Below are positions 1-10,639 of a stretch of DNA of 64,000 bases, piece after piece. Position 1 is the first letter of the stretch. Each line of letters opens with the position of its first letter. The translations under genes and the position numbers were made by a program. The stretch spans positions 1,948,325-2,012,324 of the forward strand of contig RPFO01000213.1 of the NCBI GenBank assembly GCA_009746045.1, read 5' to 3'. Below the pieces are notes generated by a model. That model had not been told where the DNA came from. It made no database searches and worked only from the letters and a program-made list of their open reading frames with translations. The stretch comes from Mesostigma viride (lineage: Eukaryota; Streptophyta; Mesostigmatophyceae; Mesostigmatales; Mesostigmataceae).

Positions 1-3000
1 TTACTGTCTGCGCAACGCCTGGGGCTGGCTGCATCTACCTGTCGGCCAATTGTGACCCGTTGGGCTAGGCGAATTTGAATGCGGCTTTCCCGTTAGTTGT
101 GGCTCCACCGCTCCAGTTTTCTAGGCTGACATGATGAACCGACGGGGGTTCCTGGATTGAGACACGTTTTTTTCTCCATGCACAGCTGAAAAAACCTGCG
201 CCGAGGTGCGGCACCGCGGCCTACGGTAGTGATTACTGTCTGCGACACGCCCGGGGCTGGCTGCATCTACCTGTCGGCCAATTGTGACCCGTGGGCTAGG
301 CGAATTTGAATGCGGCTTTCCCGTTAGTTGTGGCTCCACCGCTCCAGTTTTCTAGGCTGACATGATGAACCGACGGGGGTTCCTGGATTGAGACACGTTT
401 TTTTCTCCATGCACAGCTGAAAAAACCTGCGCCGAGGTGCGGCACCGCGGCCTACCGTAGTGATTACTGTCTGCGACACGCCCGGGGCTGGCTGCATCTA
501 CCTGTCGGCCAATTGTGACCCGTGGGCTAGGCGAATTTGAATGCGGCTTTCCCGTTAGTTGTGGCTCCACCGCTCCAGTTTTCTAGGCTGACATGATGAA
601 CCGACGGGGGTTCCTGGATTGAGACACGTTTTTTTCTCCATGCACAGCTGAAAAAACCTGCGCCGAGGTGCGGCACCGCGGCCTACGTAGTGATTACTGT
701 CTGCGACACGCCCGGGGCTGGCTGCATCTACCTGTCGGCCAATTGTGACCCGTGGGCTAGGCGAATTTGAATGCGGCTTTCCCGTTAGTTGTGGCTCCAC
801 CGCTCCAGTTTTCTAGGCTGACATGATGAACCGACGGGGGTTCCTGGATTGAGACACGTTTTTTTCTCCATGCACAGCTGAAAAAACCTGCGCCGAGGTG
901 CGGCACCGCGGCCTACGTAGTGATTACTGTCTGCGACACGCCCGGGGCTGGCTGCATCTACCTGTCGGCCAATTGTGACCCGTGGGCTAGGCGAATTTGA
1001 ATGCGGCTTTCCCGTTAGTTGTGGCTCCACCGCTCCAGTTTTCTAGGCTGACATGATGAACCGACGGGGGTTCCTGGATTGAGACACGTTTTTTTCTCCA
1101 TGCACAGCTGAAAAAACCTGCGCCGAGGTGCGGCACCGCGGCCTACGTAGTGATTACTGTCTGCGACACGCCCGGGGCTGGCTGCATCTACCTGTCGGCC
1201 AATTGTGACCCGTGGGCTAGGCGAATTTGAATGCGGCTTTCCCGTTAGTTGTGGCTCCACCGCTCCAGTTTTCTAGGCTGACATGATGAACCGACGGGGG
1301 TTCCTGGATTGAGACACGTTTTTTTCTCCATGCACAGCTGAAAAAACCTGCGCCGAGGTGCGGCACCGCGGCCTACGTAGTGATTACTGTCTGCGACACG
1401 CCCGGGGCTGGCTGCATCTACCTGTCGGCCAATTGTGACCCGTGGGCTAGGCGAATTTGAATGCGGCTTTCCCGTTAGTTGTGGCTCCACGCTCCAGTTT
1501 TCTAGGCTGACATGATGAACCGACGGGGGTTCCTGGATTGAGACACGTTTTTTTCTCCATGCACAGCTGAAAAAACCTGCGCCGAGGTGCGGCACCGCGG
1601 CCTACGTAGTGATTACTGTCTGCGACACGCCCGGGGCTGGCTGCATCTACCTGTCGGCCAATTGTGACCCGTGGGCTAGGCGAATTTGAATGCGGCTTTC
1701 CCGTTAGTTGTGGCTCCACGCTCCAGTTTTCTAGGCTGACATGATGAACCGACGGGGGTTCCTGGATTGAGACACGTTTTTTTCTCCATGCACAGCTGAA
1801 AAAACCTGCGCCGAGGTGCGGCACCGCGGCCTACGTAGTGATTACTGTCTGCGACACGCCCGGGGCTGGCTGCATCTACCTGTCGGCCAATTGTGACCCG
1901 TGGGCTAGGCGAATTTGAATGCGGCTTTCCCGTTAGTTGTGGCTCCACGCTCCAGTTTTCTAGGCTGACATGATGAACCGACGGGGGTTCCTGGATTGAG
2001 ACACGTTTTTTTCTCCATGCACAGCTGAAAAAACCTGCGCCGAGGTGCGGCACCGCGGCCTACGTAGTGATTACTGTCTGCGACACGCCCGGGGCTGGCT
2101 GCATCTACCTGTCGGCCAATTGTGACCCGTGGGCTAGGCGAATTTGAATGCGGCTTTCCCGTTAGTTGTGGCTCCACCGCTCCAGTTTTCTAGGCTGACA
2201 TGATGAACCGACGGGGGTTCCTGGATTGAGACACGTTTTTTTCTCCATGCACAGCTGAAAAAACCTGCGCCGAGGTGCGGCACCGCGGCCTACGTAGTGA
2301 TTACTGTCTGCGACACGCCCGGGGCTGGCTGCATCTACCTGTCGGCCAATTGTGACCCGTGGGCTAGGCGAATTTGAATGCGGCTTTCCCGTTAGTTGTG
2401 GCTCCACGCTCCAGTTTTCTAGGCTGACATGATGAACCGACGGGGGTTCCTGGATTGAGACACGTTTTTTTCTCCATGCACAGCTGAAAAAACCTGCGCC
2501 GAGGTGCGGCACCGCGGCCTACGGTAGTGATTACTGTCTGCGACACGCCCGGGGCTGGCTGCATCTACCTGTCGGCCAATTGTGACCCGTGGGCTAGGCG
2601 AATTTGAATGCGGCTTTCCCGTTAGTTGTGGCTCCACCGCTCCAGTTTTCTAGGCTGACATGATGAACCGACGGGGGTTCCTGGATTGAGACACGTTTTT
2701 TTCTCCATGCACAGCTGAAAAAACCTGCGCCGAGGTGCGGCACCGCGGCCTACGTAGTGATTACTGTCTGCGACACGCCCGGGGCTGGCTGCATCTACCT
2801 GTCGGCCAATTGTGACCCGTGGGCTAGGCGAATTTGAATGCGGCTTTCCCGTTAGTTGTGGCTCCACCGCTCCAGTTTTCTAGGCTGACATGATGAACCG
2901 ACGGGGGTTCCTGGATTGAGACACGTTTTTTTCTCCATGCACAGCTGAAAAAACCTGCGCCGAGGTGCGGCACCGCGGCCTACGGTAGTGATTACTGTCT

Positions 3001-4827
3001 GCGACACGCCCGGGGCTGGCTGCATCTACCTGTCGGCCAATTGTGACCCGTGGGCTAGGCGAATTTGAATGCGGCTTTCCCGTTAGTTGTGGCTCCACCG
3101 CTCCAGTTTTCTAGGCTGACATGATGAACCGACGGGGGTTCCTGGATTGAGACACGTTTTTTTCTCCATGCACAGCTGAAAAAACCTGCGCCGAGGTGCG
3201 GCACCGCGGCCTACGGTAGTGATTACTGTCTGCGACACGCCCGGGGCTGGCTGCATCTACCTGTCGGCCAATTGTGACCCGTGGGCTAGGCGAATTTGAA
3301 TGCGGCTTTCCCGTTAGTTGTGGCTCCACCGCTCCAGTTTTCTAGGCTGACATGATGAACCGACGGGGGTTCCTGGATTGAGACACGTTTTTTTCTCCAT
3401 GCACAGCTGAAAAAACCTGCGCCGAGGTGCGGCACCGCGGCCTACGGTAGTGATTACTGTCTGCGACACGCCCGGGGCTGGCTGCATCTACCTGTCGGCC
3501 AATTGTGACCCGTGGGCTAGGCGAATTTGAATGCGGCTTTCCCGTTAGTTGTGGCTCCACCGCTCCAGTTTTCTAGGCTGACATGATGAACCGACGGGGG
3601 TTCCTGGATTGAGACACGTTTTTTTCTCCATGCACAGCTGAAAAAACCTGCGCCGAGGTGCGGCACCGCGGCCTACGGTAGTGATTACTGTCTGCGACAC
3701 GCCCGGGGCTGGCTGCATCTACCTGTCGGCCAATTGTGACCCGTGGGCTAGGCGAATTTGAATGCGGCTTTCCCGTTAGTTGTGGCTCCACCGCTCCAGT
3801 TTTCTAGGCTGACATGATGAACCGACGGGGGTTCCTGGATTGAGACACGTTTTTTTCTCCATGCACAGCTGAAAAAACCTGCGCCGAGGTGCGGCACCGC
3901 GGCCTACGGTAGTGATTACTGTCTGCGACACGCCCGGGGCTGGCTGCATCTACCTGTCGGCCAATTGTGACCCGTGGGCTAGGCGAATTTGAATGCGGCT
4001 TTCCCGTTAGTTGTGGCTCCACCGCTCCAGTTTTCTAGGCTGACATGATGAACCGACGGGGGTTCCTGGATTGAGACACGTTTTTTTCTCCATGCACAGC
4101 TGAAAAAACCTGCGCCGAGGTGCGGCACCGCGGCCTACGTAGTGATTACTGTCTGCGACACGCCCGGGGCTGGCTGCATCTACCTGTCGGCCAATTGTGA
4201 CCCGTGGGCTAGGCGAATTTGAATGCGGCTTTCCCGTTAGTTGTGGCTCCACCGCTCCAGTTTTCTAGGCTGACATGATGAACCGACGGGGGTTCCTGGA
4301 TTGAGACACGTTTTTTTCTCCATGCACAGCTGAAAAAACCTGCGCCGAGGTGCGGCACCGCGGCCTACGGTAGTGATTACTGTCTGCGACACGCCCGGGG
4401 CTGGCTGCATCTACCTGTCGGCCAATTGTGACCCGTGGGCTAGGCGAATTTGAATGCGGCTTTCCCGTTAGTTGTGGCTCCACCGCTCCAGTTTTCTAGG
4501 CTGACATGATGAACCGACGGGGGTTCCTGGATTGAGACACGTTTTTTTCTCCATGCACAGCTGAAAAAACCTGCGCCGAGGTGCGGCACCGCGGCCTACG
4601 GTAGTGATTACTGTCTGCGACACGCCCGGGGCTGGCTGCATCTACCTGTCGGCCAATTGTGACCCGTGGGCTAGGCGAATTTGAATGCGGCTTTCCCGTT
4701 AGTTGTGGCTCCACCGCTCCAGTTTTCTAGGCTGACATGATGAACCGACGGGGGTTCCTGGATTGAGACACGTTTTTTTCTCCATGCACAGCTGAAAAAA
4801 CCTGCGCCGAGGTGCGGCACCGCGGCC
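1..4827. repeat. Tandem satellite array, about 21 monomers of ~230 bp
   Basis: The same unit recurs head to tail about 21 times, with the landmark TTTTCTAGGCTGACATGATG every 229-231 bases. Monomers are almost identical; length varies through two single-base indels (CCACCGCTCC or CCACGCTCC, and CTACGGTAG or CTACGTAG). The first copy at the window edge is more diverged, so the array probably continues to the left. The last monomer breaks off at CACCGCGGCC and is joined to the GC-rich leader of the LINE ORF. Open frames of 72-125 codons on the minus strand are by-products of a stop-poor repeat. It may be a plain satellite or promoter monomers of the downstream LINE; the sequence alone does not decide. 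Confidence 0.97.
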
Positions 4828-4951
4828 GCCCCGCGTTGGGGGGCTGCCGCCCCCCAAACCCCCCGCTTGGGGGGCACGCCCCCCAAACCCCCGCGTCCGC
4901 ATCTCGCTCTCCCCCCGCGCTTCCGGTTCCGTTGTTTTACGCACCTCCCCC
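4828..4951 (+). promoter_or_regulatory. GC-rich leader with two G6/C6 hairpins
   Basis: Between the last satellite monomer and the LINE start codon lie two successive perfect hairpins of the form TTGGGGGG-loop-CCCCCCAA, at 4836-4857 and 4867-4886. The G runs could alternatively form quadruplex structures. This is the likely 5' leader of LINE A; a promoter role is inferred from position only. Confidence 0.5.
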
Positions 4952-7900
4952 ATGCCTCCTTCACGACGACGCACCTCCCGGGCGCGGGATGCGCTGCCTA
5001 GTGGCGCCCCTGCGCCGCGTCGGTCCTTACGCATCGCGGCGCACCTGCAGGAGATGGGCGACCTGGACGACGGCGGTCGTGGCGCCCCTGTGCCACTCTC
5101 GCTTGTGTGCGAGGTCTGCCACAGTGGTGAGGATGCCCCCCGTCTCCTTGTGTGTGATTCGTGCCAATGCGGCTGGCACACGCGCTGCTTGGTCCCGCCC
5201 CTCTTCCGGCTGCCTCCCCCGGGTCCTTGGGCGTGCCCTCATTGCGTGGCCCCGCCTCGGCCGTCCCTAGGCTCCCGACGCGCGGCCGTGTCGACCCCGG
5301 GATCCCATTCGGCCCGCGCCCCCTCCCGCAGCCCCTCGCTGGACCCTCTCCTGGGCCTTGCGGACCTCGTGGAGGGTTCCACACCGTGCTCCCGCTCTCC
5401 CCGCGCCGTCACGTCCGGCCCCTCCGCGGGGTCCCCTGGCCCTGCCCCGCCTAGCTCTGGGGATCCACCTCCGGCCAGCACGGCGGTGGCCACTGACCTG
5501 CGTCCTCCTGTGCTTGAGGGGTCCCTGGCGGCTCTCCTCCCTGAGGCTGTGGGACACCCTGCGGCGACTCCTGTGGTGGGCCCCTGGTCGGCCGCGCTTG
5601 GGTCCCACGACTTCTCCGTTTGGCCCCCCACCAACATTGCGGGCGTCAGCGCGCTCCGGCACGCCACGTTCTCTTGGCTGTATTGCCCCTTGCTGTTGGA
5701 CGCTGTCGGCTTGCACGCGGCGTTTCCTACGCTCCCACGGCCCCCTGAATTTAGTGCCCTTGTGGTTCGTGTCCGGCACATGCTGCAGGCAGCCTCCCCC
5801 CCTGTCCTTGCCTCCACGCTTTGGGGGTTTGTCCTCGAGGACTACCATGCCGGCGGCCGCCTGCCTTGGCACCTGCCCGCGGTGCGCCAAGAATGGCTCC
5901 TGAATCTGGACGCTCAAGTGGCGCAGGCGGTGGTGCTCTTTGCTACAGGGCTTGCCGTGCAGGCCCAGCAGGCCGCCCGTGCGACATATCTCGCTGGGGG
6001 GGCCACCGACCACGCCTTGCTCGATCGCCCTCAGCTGCACACGTTTCTTGCCTCTGCCGGGCCCGGCTCGGCCGGCCTTGTTGCGCAGGCCCACGGGCGC
6101 TTGACTACGGCGGTCACCCCAGCGCAAGCCGCCCGCCTGCGCGTTGACTTCGGGGCTCCTGTCACCGTGCACGCCGGCGACCTGGTTCTGTACGATGCGG
6201 GGGGGGGGCGTGTTCTTGAGCTGAGCGCGGGTGCGGCCGTGCCCGCCATCTTGCACGATGTGCTCGAGCTTGCGGGCATCCCCCATGTCTGGCACCCTGC
6301 TGGTCCGCGCCGCCGTCTTCTCTCCGCCGATGAGATCGCCCGACTGCCGAGCTGGGAGCTGGGGTGGGACGCGGCGCCCGCCCACTACGGGCCGGCCCAC
6401 TTGGTGGATGTCACTGCCAGCGGCCCCTCCTGCCCCATCTGCTTGGACCTGCCTCGCCCTGGTGACGGTCTCTGCCGCCTCCCTGCTTGCGGCCACGTCT
6501 TCCATCAAGCTTGCATCGCCACGAGCTTGCACGCGACCTCCGCCACCTGCCCCCTTTGCCGGGCCGCGGTCCTTTCCCCCTTGCCTCCTGGCGTTCTCCC
6601 GCTGGGGCCCTCGCCCGTGTCCGTGCGCCGCCAGTCCCACGCGCCTGCCCCGACACCTGCCTCCCCTGTGCGTGGTCGTGGGTCGCGCGCCGGCTTGGCT
6701 GCCTCCTCCAGCGCCCCCCTCCCGGCCGTGGGGGCCGTCCCCGCGCCGGTCTTGTCCTCGGCTGCCACGAGCCCTGCTGACCGCCCGGCGGCCGGCCCCG
6801 CCCTGGGTTCCGCTGCAGCTGTAGTTCCTCTGGCTGAGGGTTCCCGACCCCTCCCCCTCTCGACCCGGGCCGGCCCAACCGGGTGGGCGCCCCCCTCAGA
6901 TGGCTTCCATTATTGCCAAGTCGATGGTCCCCTTGGTGACCCGTGTGGCGCGCGCCTGCCCAACCGGAATTCGTTGCTGGTGCACATTCGGGCTTCCCAC
7001 CCCCACATCACGGAGGCCGCCATGCGCGCCATGGACTGCTACCGCTGCCCGGCAGCCCATTGCCAGCGGATTTTTTCGATCCACGGGCGGTACCAGCATG
7101 AGCGGCAGTGCCGCCGCCAAACCCCCCAGAACGGCCTGCCCGGCGGCCCGGCGGCCGCACCGGCCTCCCGGTCCGGGGCGGCCCCTCGGTCGGCCCCTGC
7201 CCCTCCACCGGCATCGCAGGGTACGAGCGATCCGGGGGACCTCTCGGCAGGCTGGGCATTCCTGGCCACGCTCCCTTTTGCCGCCTGTGCGCGCAACCCT
7301 TGCATGACGCTCCCGGACGTCCCTCACCGCGCCCGGAGCTTGTTTACGCGCTGCGCCCTGCTTTCCCTGGCCCGGATGCATAGTCACCCTCTCGACGAAC
7401 TCGGCCACAAGCTGTTTCTCGTCACCCCCCGGCTCCTCTTAGCGCCGTTGGAGCGGGGCGTGCGTGGCGTACAGGGTGCGGTCATCGCTCGCTGCCGGCG
7501 GTTCCTCCTCGGGGATTGGGAAGGGCTGTGGGCGCTGCAGCCTCCGGCCTCCACCCGGGTGTCGGGGGCCGCCTCCTTTGCCCGGGTGGAAGCTGACGTC
7601 ATGCGGTTGGTGAAGGTAGGTGAATTGAGCCGGGCCATGCAAAAGCTTGAACTGACCGCGTTGGCTCCCTCCACTCCCCCGACCCTGCAGGCTTTGCGCG
7701 ACCTTCACCCCGACGAACCGGCCTTTGCGGTGCCCGCCCCGGCCACCCCCCCGCCCCCGCCTATTGTCCTGGACCTGGACATCTTCACGGCTGTGCTGAA
7801 GGATCTGCCGAACGCCTCCTCCACCGGCCCCTCAGGCTGGCGCTACGAGCACCTCTCCGTGATGGCGGGCCATGGCGGGGCGACCGCACTCTTTGAGGCT

Positions 7901-10155
7901 GCCGCCGACTTGGCCGCGGGGTCCCTGGCCCCCGCGGCGCGCCCTTGGCTGGCTGGGGCACGCCTCATTGCCCTCCTGAAAGACGACGTCCCCCCGCCTG
8001 CTGGCCGCGTTCGTCCCATTGCTTGCGGCGAGGTCCTACGCAAGCTGGTGAGTAAGGTCATTTGTCGCCAAAAGGCCCCCGAGTTTCGCGCCTACTTCTG
8101 CCCCAACCGGAGTGATACTGAGGAGTCCGTCGCGGCCCAGCTTGGCGTCGCCACCAAAGGGGGCAGCGACATCATCGTGCACACAGTTCAGGCCTACCTC
8201 GAGACGCATCCGACCCATGTGGCGCTGAAGGTGGATTGCCACAATGCGTTCAATGCTGTCACCAAGGCTAGCATCTTTGAGGCCGTCGGCGAGGCGTTCC
8301 CTGACCTTCTTGCGTGGACAGCAGCCTGCTACGGCGAACCCACTCAACTCTCCTTCCTCATGGAGGATGGGACGTTCGCCGACATCGCTTCCCGCACGGG
8401 AACCCAGCAAGGTGACCCCCTCGGCCCCTTTTACCTGTCTGCCCCGCTGCACAAGGCTCTCCAAGGTGTCCACGCTGCGCACCCGGATGTCGTGCTCCTC
8501 GCCTATATGGACGATATCCATGCCCTTGGCCCGGCCGACGCTGTGGTTGCCGCCCTGGCTGCCCTTGAAGTGGCCATGGCGGCCATCAACCTTCGGCTCA
8601 CCCTCCCCAAGTGTGCAGTCTTTTCGCCCCAGGGGGACTGCTCTGGCTTCCCCGCGGCTATCCCGGGGGCATTGGCGCGGGCGCGTGGTTTCTCGTGCCT
8701 GGGCGTCCCTGTGGGTGACCCTGACTACGTCGAAGAGGAGCTCCGGGCCACCGTGGAACAGCGCACCCATGTCCTCGAGACTTGGGCGCGCCTCAAGGAC
8801 CCCCAGACCAAAGGGCTCCTCCTGTGGTTTTGCGCCCACCCGCGGGTGGTTCACTGGCTCCGTGGCGCTCCCCCCACTTGGTGCGGCTTGCCGCGGAAGG
8901 CCATGACGAGCGCATTCAGGCCGCCTTGCAGGTGCTCCTCCCCGGCCCTAGCCTGCCAGCTCACTCCATGCGCTTGGCCACCCTCCCCTGCCGCATGGGC
9001 GGGTGTGGGCTCACCCGCGCCGCCCGCCTCGCCCCCGCCGCCTTCCTTGGCTCTGTTGCTCAGGCCTGGGCGGAGATCCGCCGGTTGGTCCCCAGCGCCG
9101 TCAGCGCCATTCCCGACTTGGTCACCCCATCCCCCTTCCCCTTTGTGCAGGCTGTGCAGGATTCTTACCTCGGGATCCAGCAGGCTTGCGACCTCGTCCG
9201 CCCCGCTCAGGCCGTCCACCGTCGCCTGCCCCGGGGCACGCCCGGCGTGTCCACTGTCGTCAGTCCTAGTGTCTTCCCTGCCTGCGTTCATGAAAAACAA
9301 CAAAAGACCTACGCGGGTATACTACACTGTGCCGACTGGATGGGTCTGCATGCGAGCTTGAACGATCAGGGGAAGGCTTGGCTTCACTCCGTTTCCCTTG
9401 AGGGGAGCGTGGGGTCCGCATTCCTGCGCGCCCTCCCCATGAGCCCTTTGTTCACACTGGTTCCGGCCCTTTACGCCATCGCTCTCCGCCACCAGCTCTT
9501 TGCCCCGCAACCTCTCATCACGGCGGGTGCGTCCTGCGGCAGCTGCGGGCTTGCTCTGGATACTACTGGGACGCACTACATCGCGTGCATGGGTGGCCAG
9601 CAGAACCAGAACTGGTTCCTCTATCTCCATACCGCTCTCCTCCGGGTGGTGTGTGCCATGGTTCGGTCGGTCTTTCCCCACTCCACCATCAAGTGCGAGG
9701 ACGCGGATGGGGCCGCCCTCTACTCACCCAACCACCGCCCCGACATTACCGTGCTTGACTACGACGGGCAGGGTTGCCACCTGCTCATCGATGTCTCCGT
9801 GGCTCGGCCGCTTTCCGGTCGCCACATCCTCCGGGCGGCTGTGGATGCCGGCGCTGCTGCCACTGTGGCTGAGCGCGACAAGTTTGCCTCCTACGGCAAT
9901 GTGGGGCCCCACCGGGTCATCCCCTTTGTCCTTGAGGAGTTCGGGGCCATGGGCCCCAAGACAGCGGAGTTTTTCCACGAGTGCTGCCAGCGCCGTGAAG
10001 ACCGCCTCGACCTCGAGGGTCAGACCGCCCCGTGGTCGGCCCGCACGTGGTCCTCGTATTGGCGGCAGCGCCTGTCACTCGCCCTCACTCGCACCGTGGC
10101 TGATGTGTTATTCCGCCGCACCCGGGCCGACTTTGTCGCGACCCATGCGGTCTAG
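4952..10155 (+). pseudogene. LINE A polyprotein: PHD, RING-H2, C2H2, reverse transcriptase, CCHC, REL endonuclease; one frameshift
   Basis: Single long coding region starting at ATG 4952. Residues 53-98 form a PHD finger (C53, C56, C68, C71, H76, C79, C95, C98). About residues 490-540 form a RING-H2 finger (CPIC, then CGHVFHQAC, then CPLC). C2H2-type fingers follow at about 650-720. The reverse transcriptase (nt ~7750-8640) shows LKVDCHNAFN, GTQQGDPLGP and AYMDD. After it come a zinc knuckle (CGSC ... H ... C, nt 9535-9590) and a PD-(D/E)XK-like endonuclease (RPDI ... LLIDVSV ... K..SYG, nt ~9737-9900). This tail resembles R2/NeSL-type restriction-like endonucleases. At 8870-8875 a run of six C, where the other copy has seven, shifts the frame, so the endonuclease lies in a different frame ending at 10155. 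Without that base the protein would be about 1,730 residues. Clade assignment is inference. Confidence 0.88.
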
Positions 10156-10377
10156 ATCCCTTCCAGGCCTGCATGGTGGGCCGGCAGCGCTGTTGCTGCG
10201 TGTAGTTTTGTGATGTCTAGTTAGTTGTACCTTGTGCCGCTGGCGTGATCCTTGGATGTCTGTGTCAGATTACTATTAATTTCTTCAGGGTTATTCTCCC
10301 AGTTATCGGGTTTTTCCTTATGTTGCATGCCTATCTCACCTCCGTAATCTATCATTCTCAATGAAAATATATATAAT

Positions 10378-10629
10378 CCGCCGCACCCGGGCCGAATTGG
10401 TCGCAACCCCTGCGGTCTAGATCCCTTCCAGGCCTGCATGGTGGGCCGGCAGCGCTGTTGCTGCGTGTAGATTTGTGATGTATAGTTAGTTGTACCTTGT
10501 GCAGCTGGCGTGATCCTTGGATGTCTGTGTCAGATTACTATTAATTTCTTCAGGGTTATTCTCCCAGTTCTCGGGTTTTTCCTTATGTTGCATGCCTATC
10601 TCACCTCCGTAATCTATCATTCTCAATGA
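10378..10629 (+). mobile_element. LINE A tail, 5'-truncated copy (A2)
   Basis: It starts at the codons for the last ~15 residues of the LINE A protein (CCGCCGCACCCGGGCCGA) and repeats the whole 3' UTR seen at 10156-10364 with a few substitutions. It sits only 13 bp downstream of A1, between TA-rich tracts that look like an imperfect target duplication. Confidence 0.9.
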
Positions 10630-10639
10630 ATATATATTA

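Larger units (their letters stand above)
4828..10364 (+). mobile_element. LINE family A, near full-length copy (A1)
   Basis: Non-LTR retrotransposon with a restriction-like endonuclease. It comprises a GC-rich leader (4828-4951), one long coding region (4952-10155) and a ~210-bp 3' UTR ending CTCAATGA at 10364, followed by TA-rich sequence rather than poly(A). The 3' half is almost identical to the truncated copy at 22199-24240, so the family moved recently. Tails of the same family lie at 10378-10629 and 13166-13282. The 5' boundary is unclear because the satellite array abuts it, so the array may belong to the element as promoter monomers. Confidence 0.9.

Noticed and set aside
1-4827. CRISPR-like array
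   Set aside because: Units are contiguous 230-bp monomers with no unique spacers, in eukaryotic context.
121-4964. Many minus-strand ORFs of 72-125 codons in the satellite array
   Set aside because: They repeat with the monomer, change frame with single-base indels and show no domain; by-products of a tandem repeat.
5239-6878. Long antisense ORFs opposite the LINE A coding region
   Set aside because: Shadows of a high-GC coding strand; the plus-strand frame carries the recognisable zinc fingers and RT.
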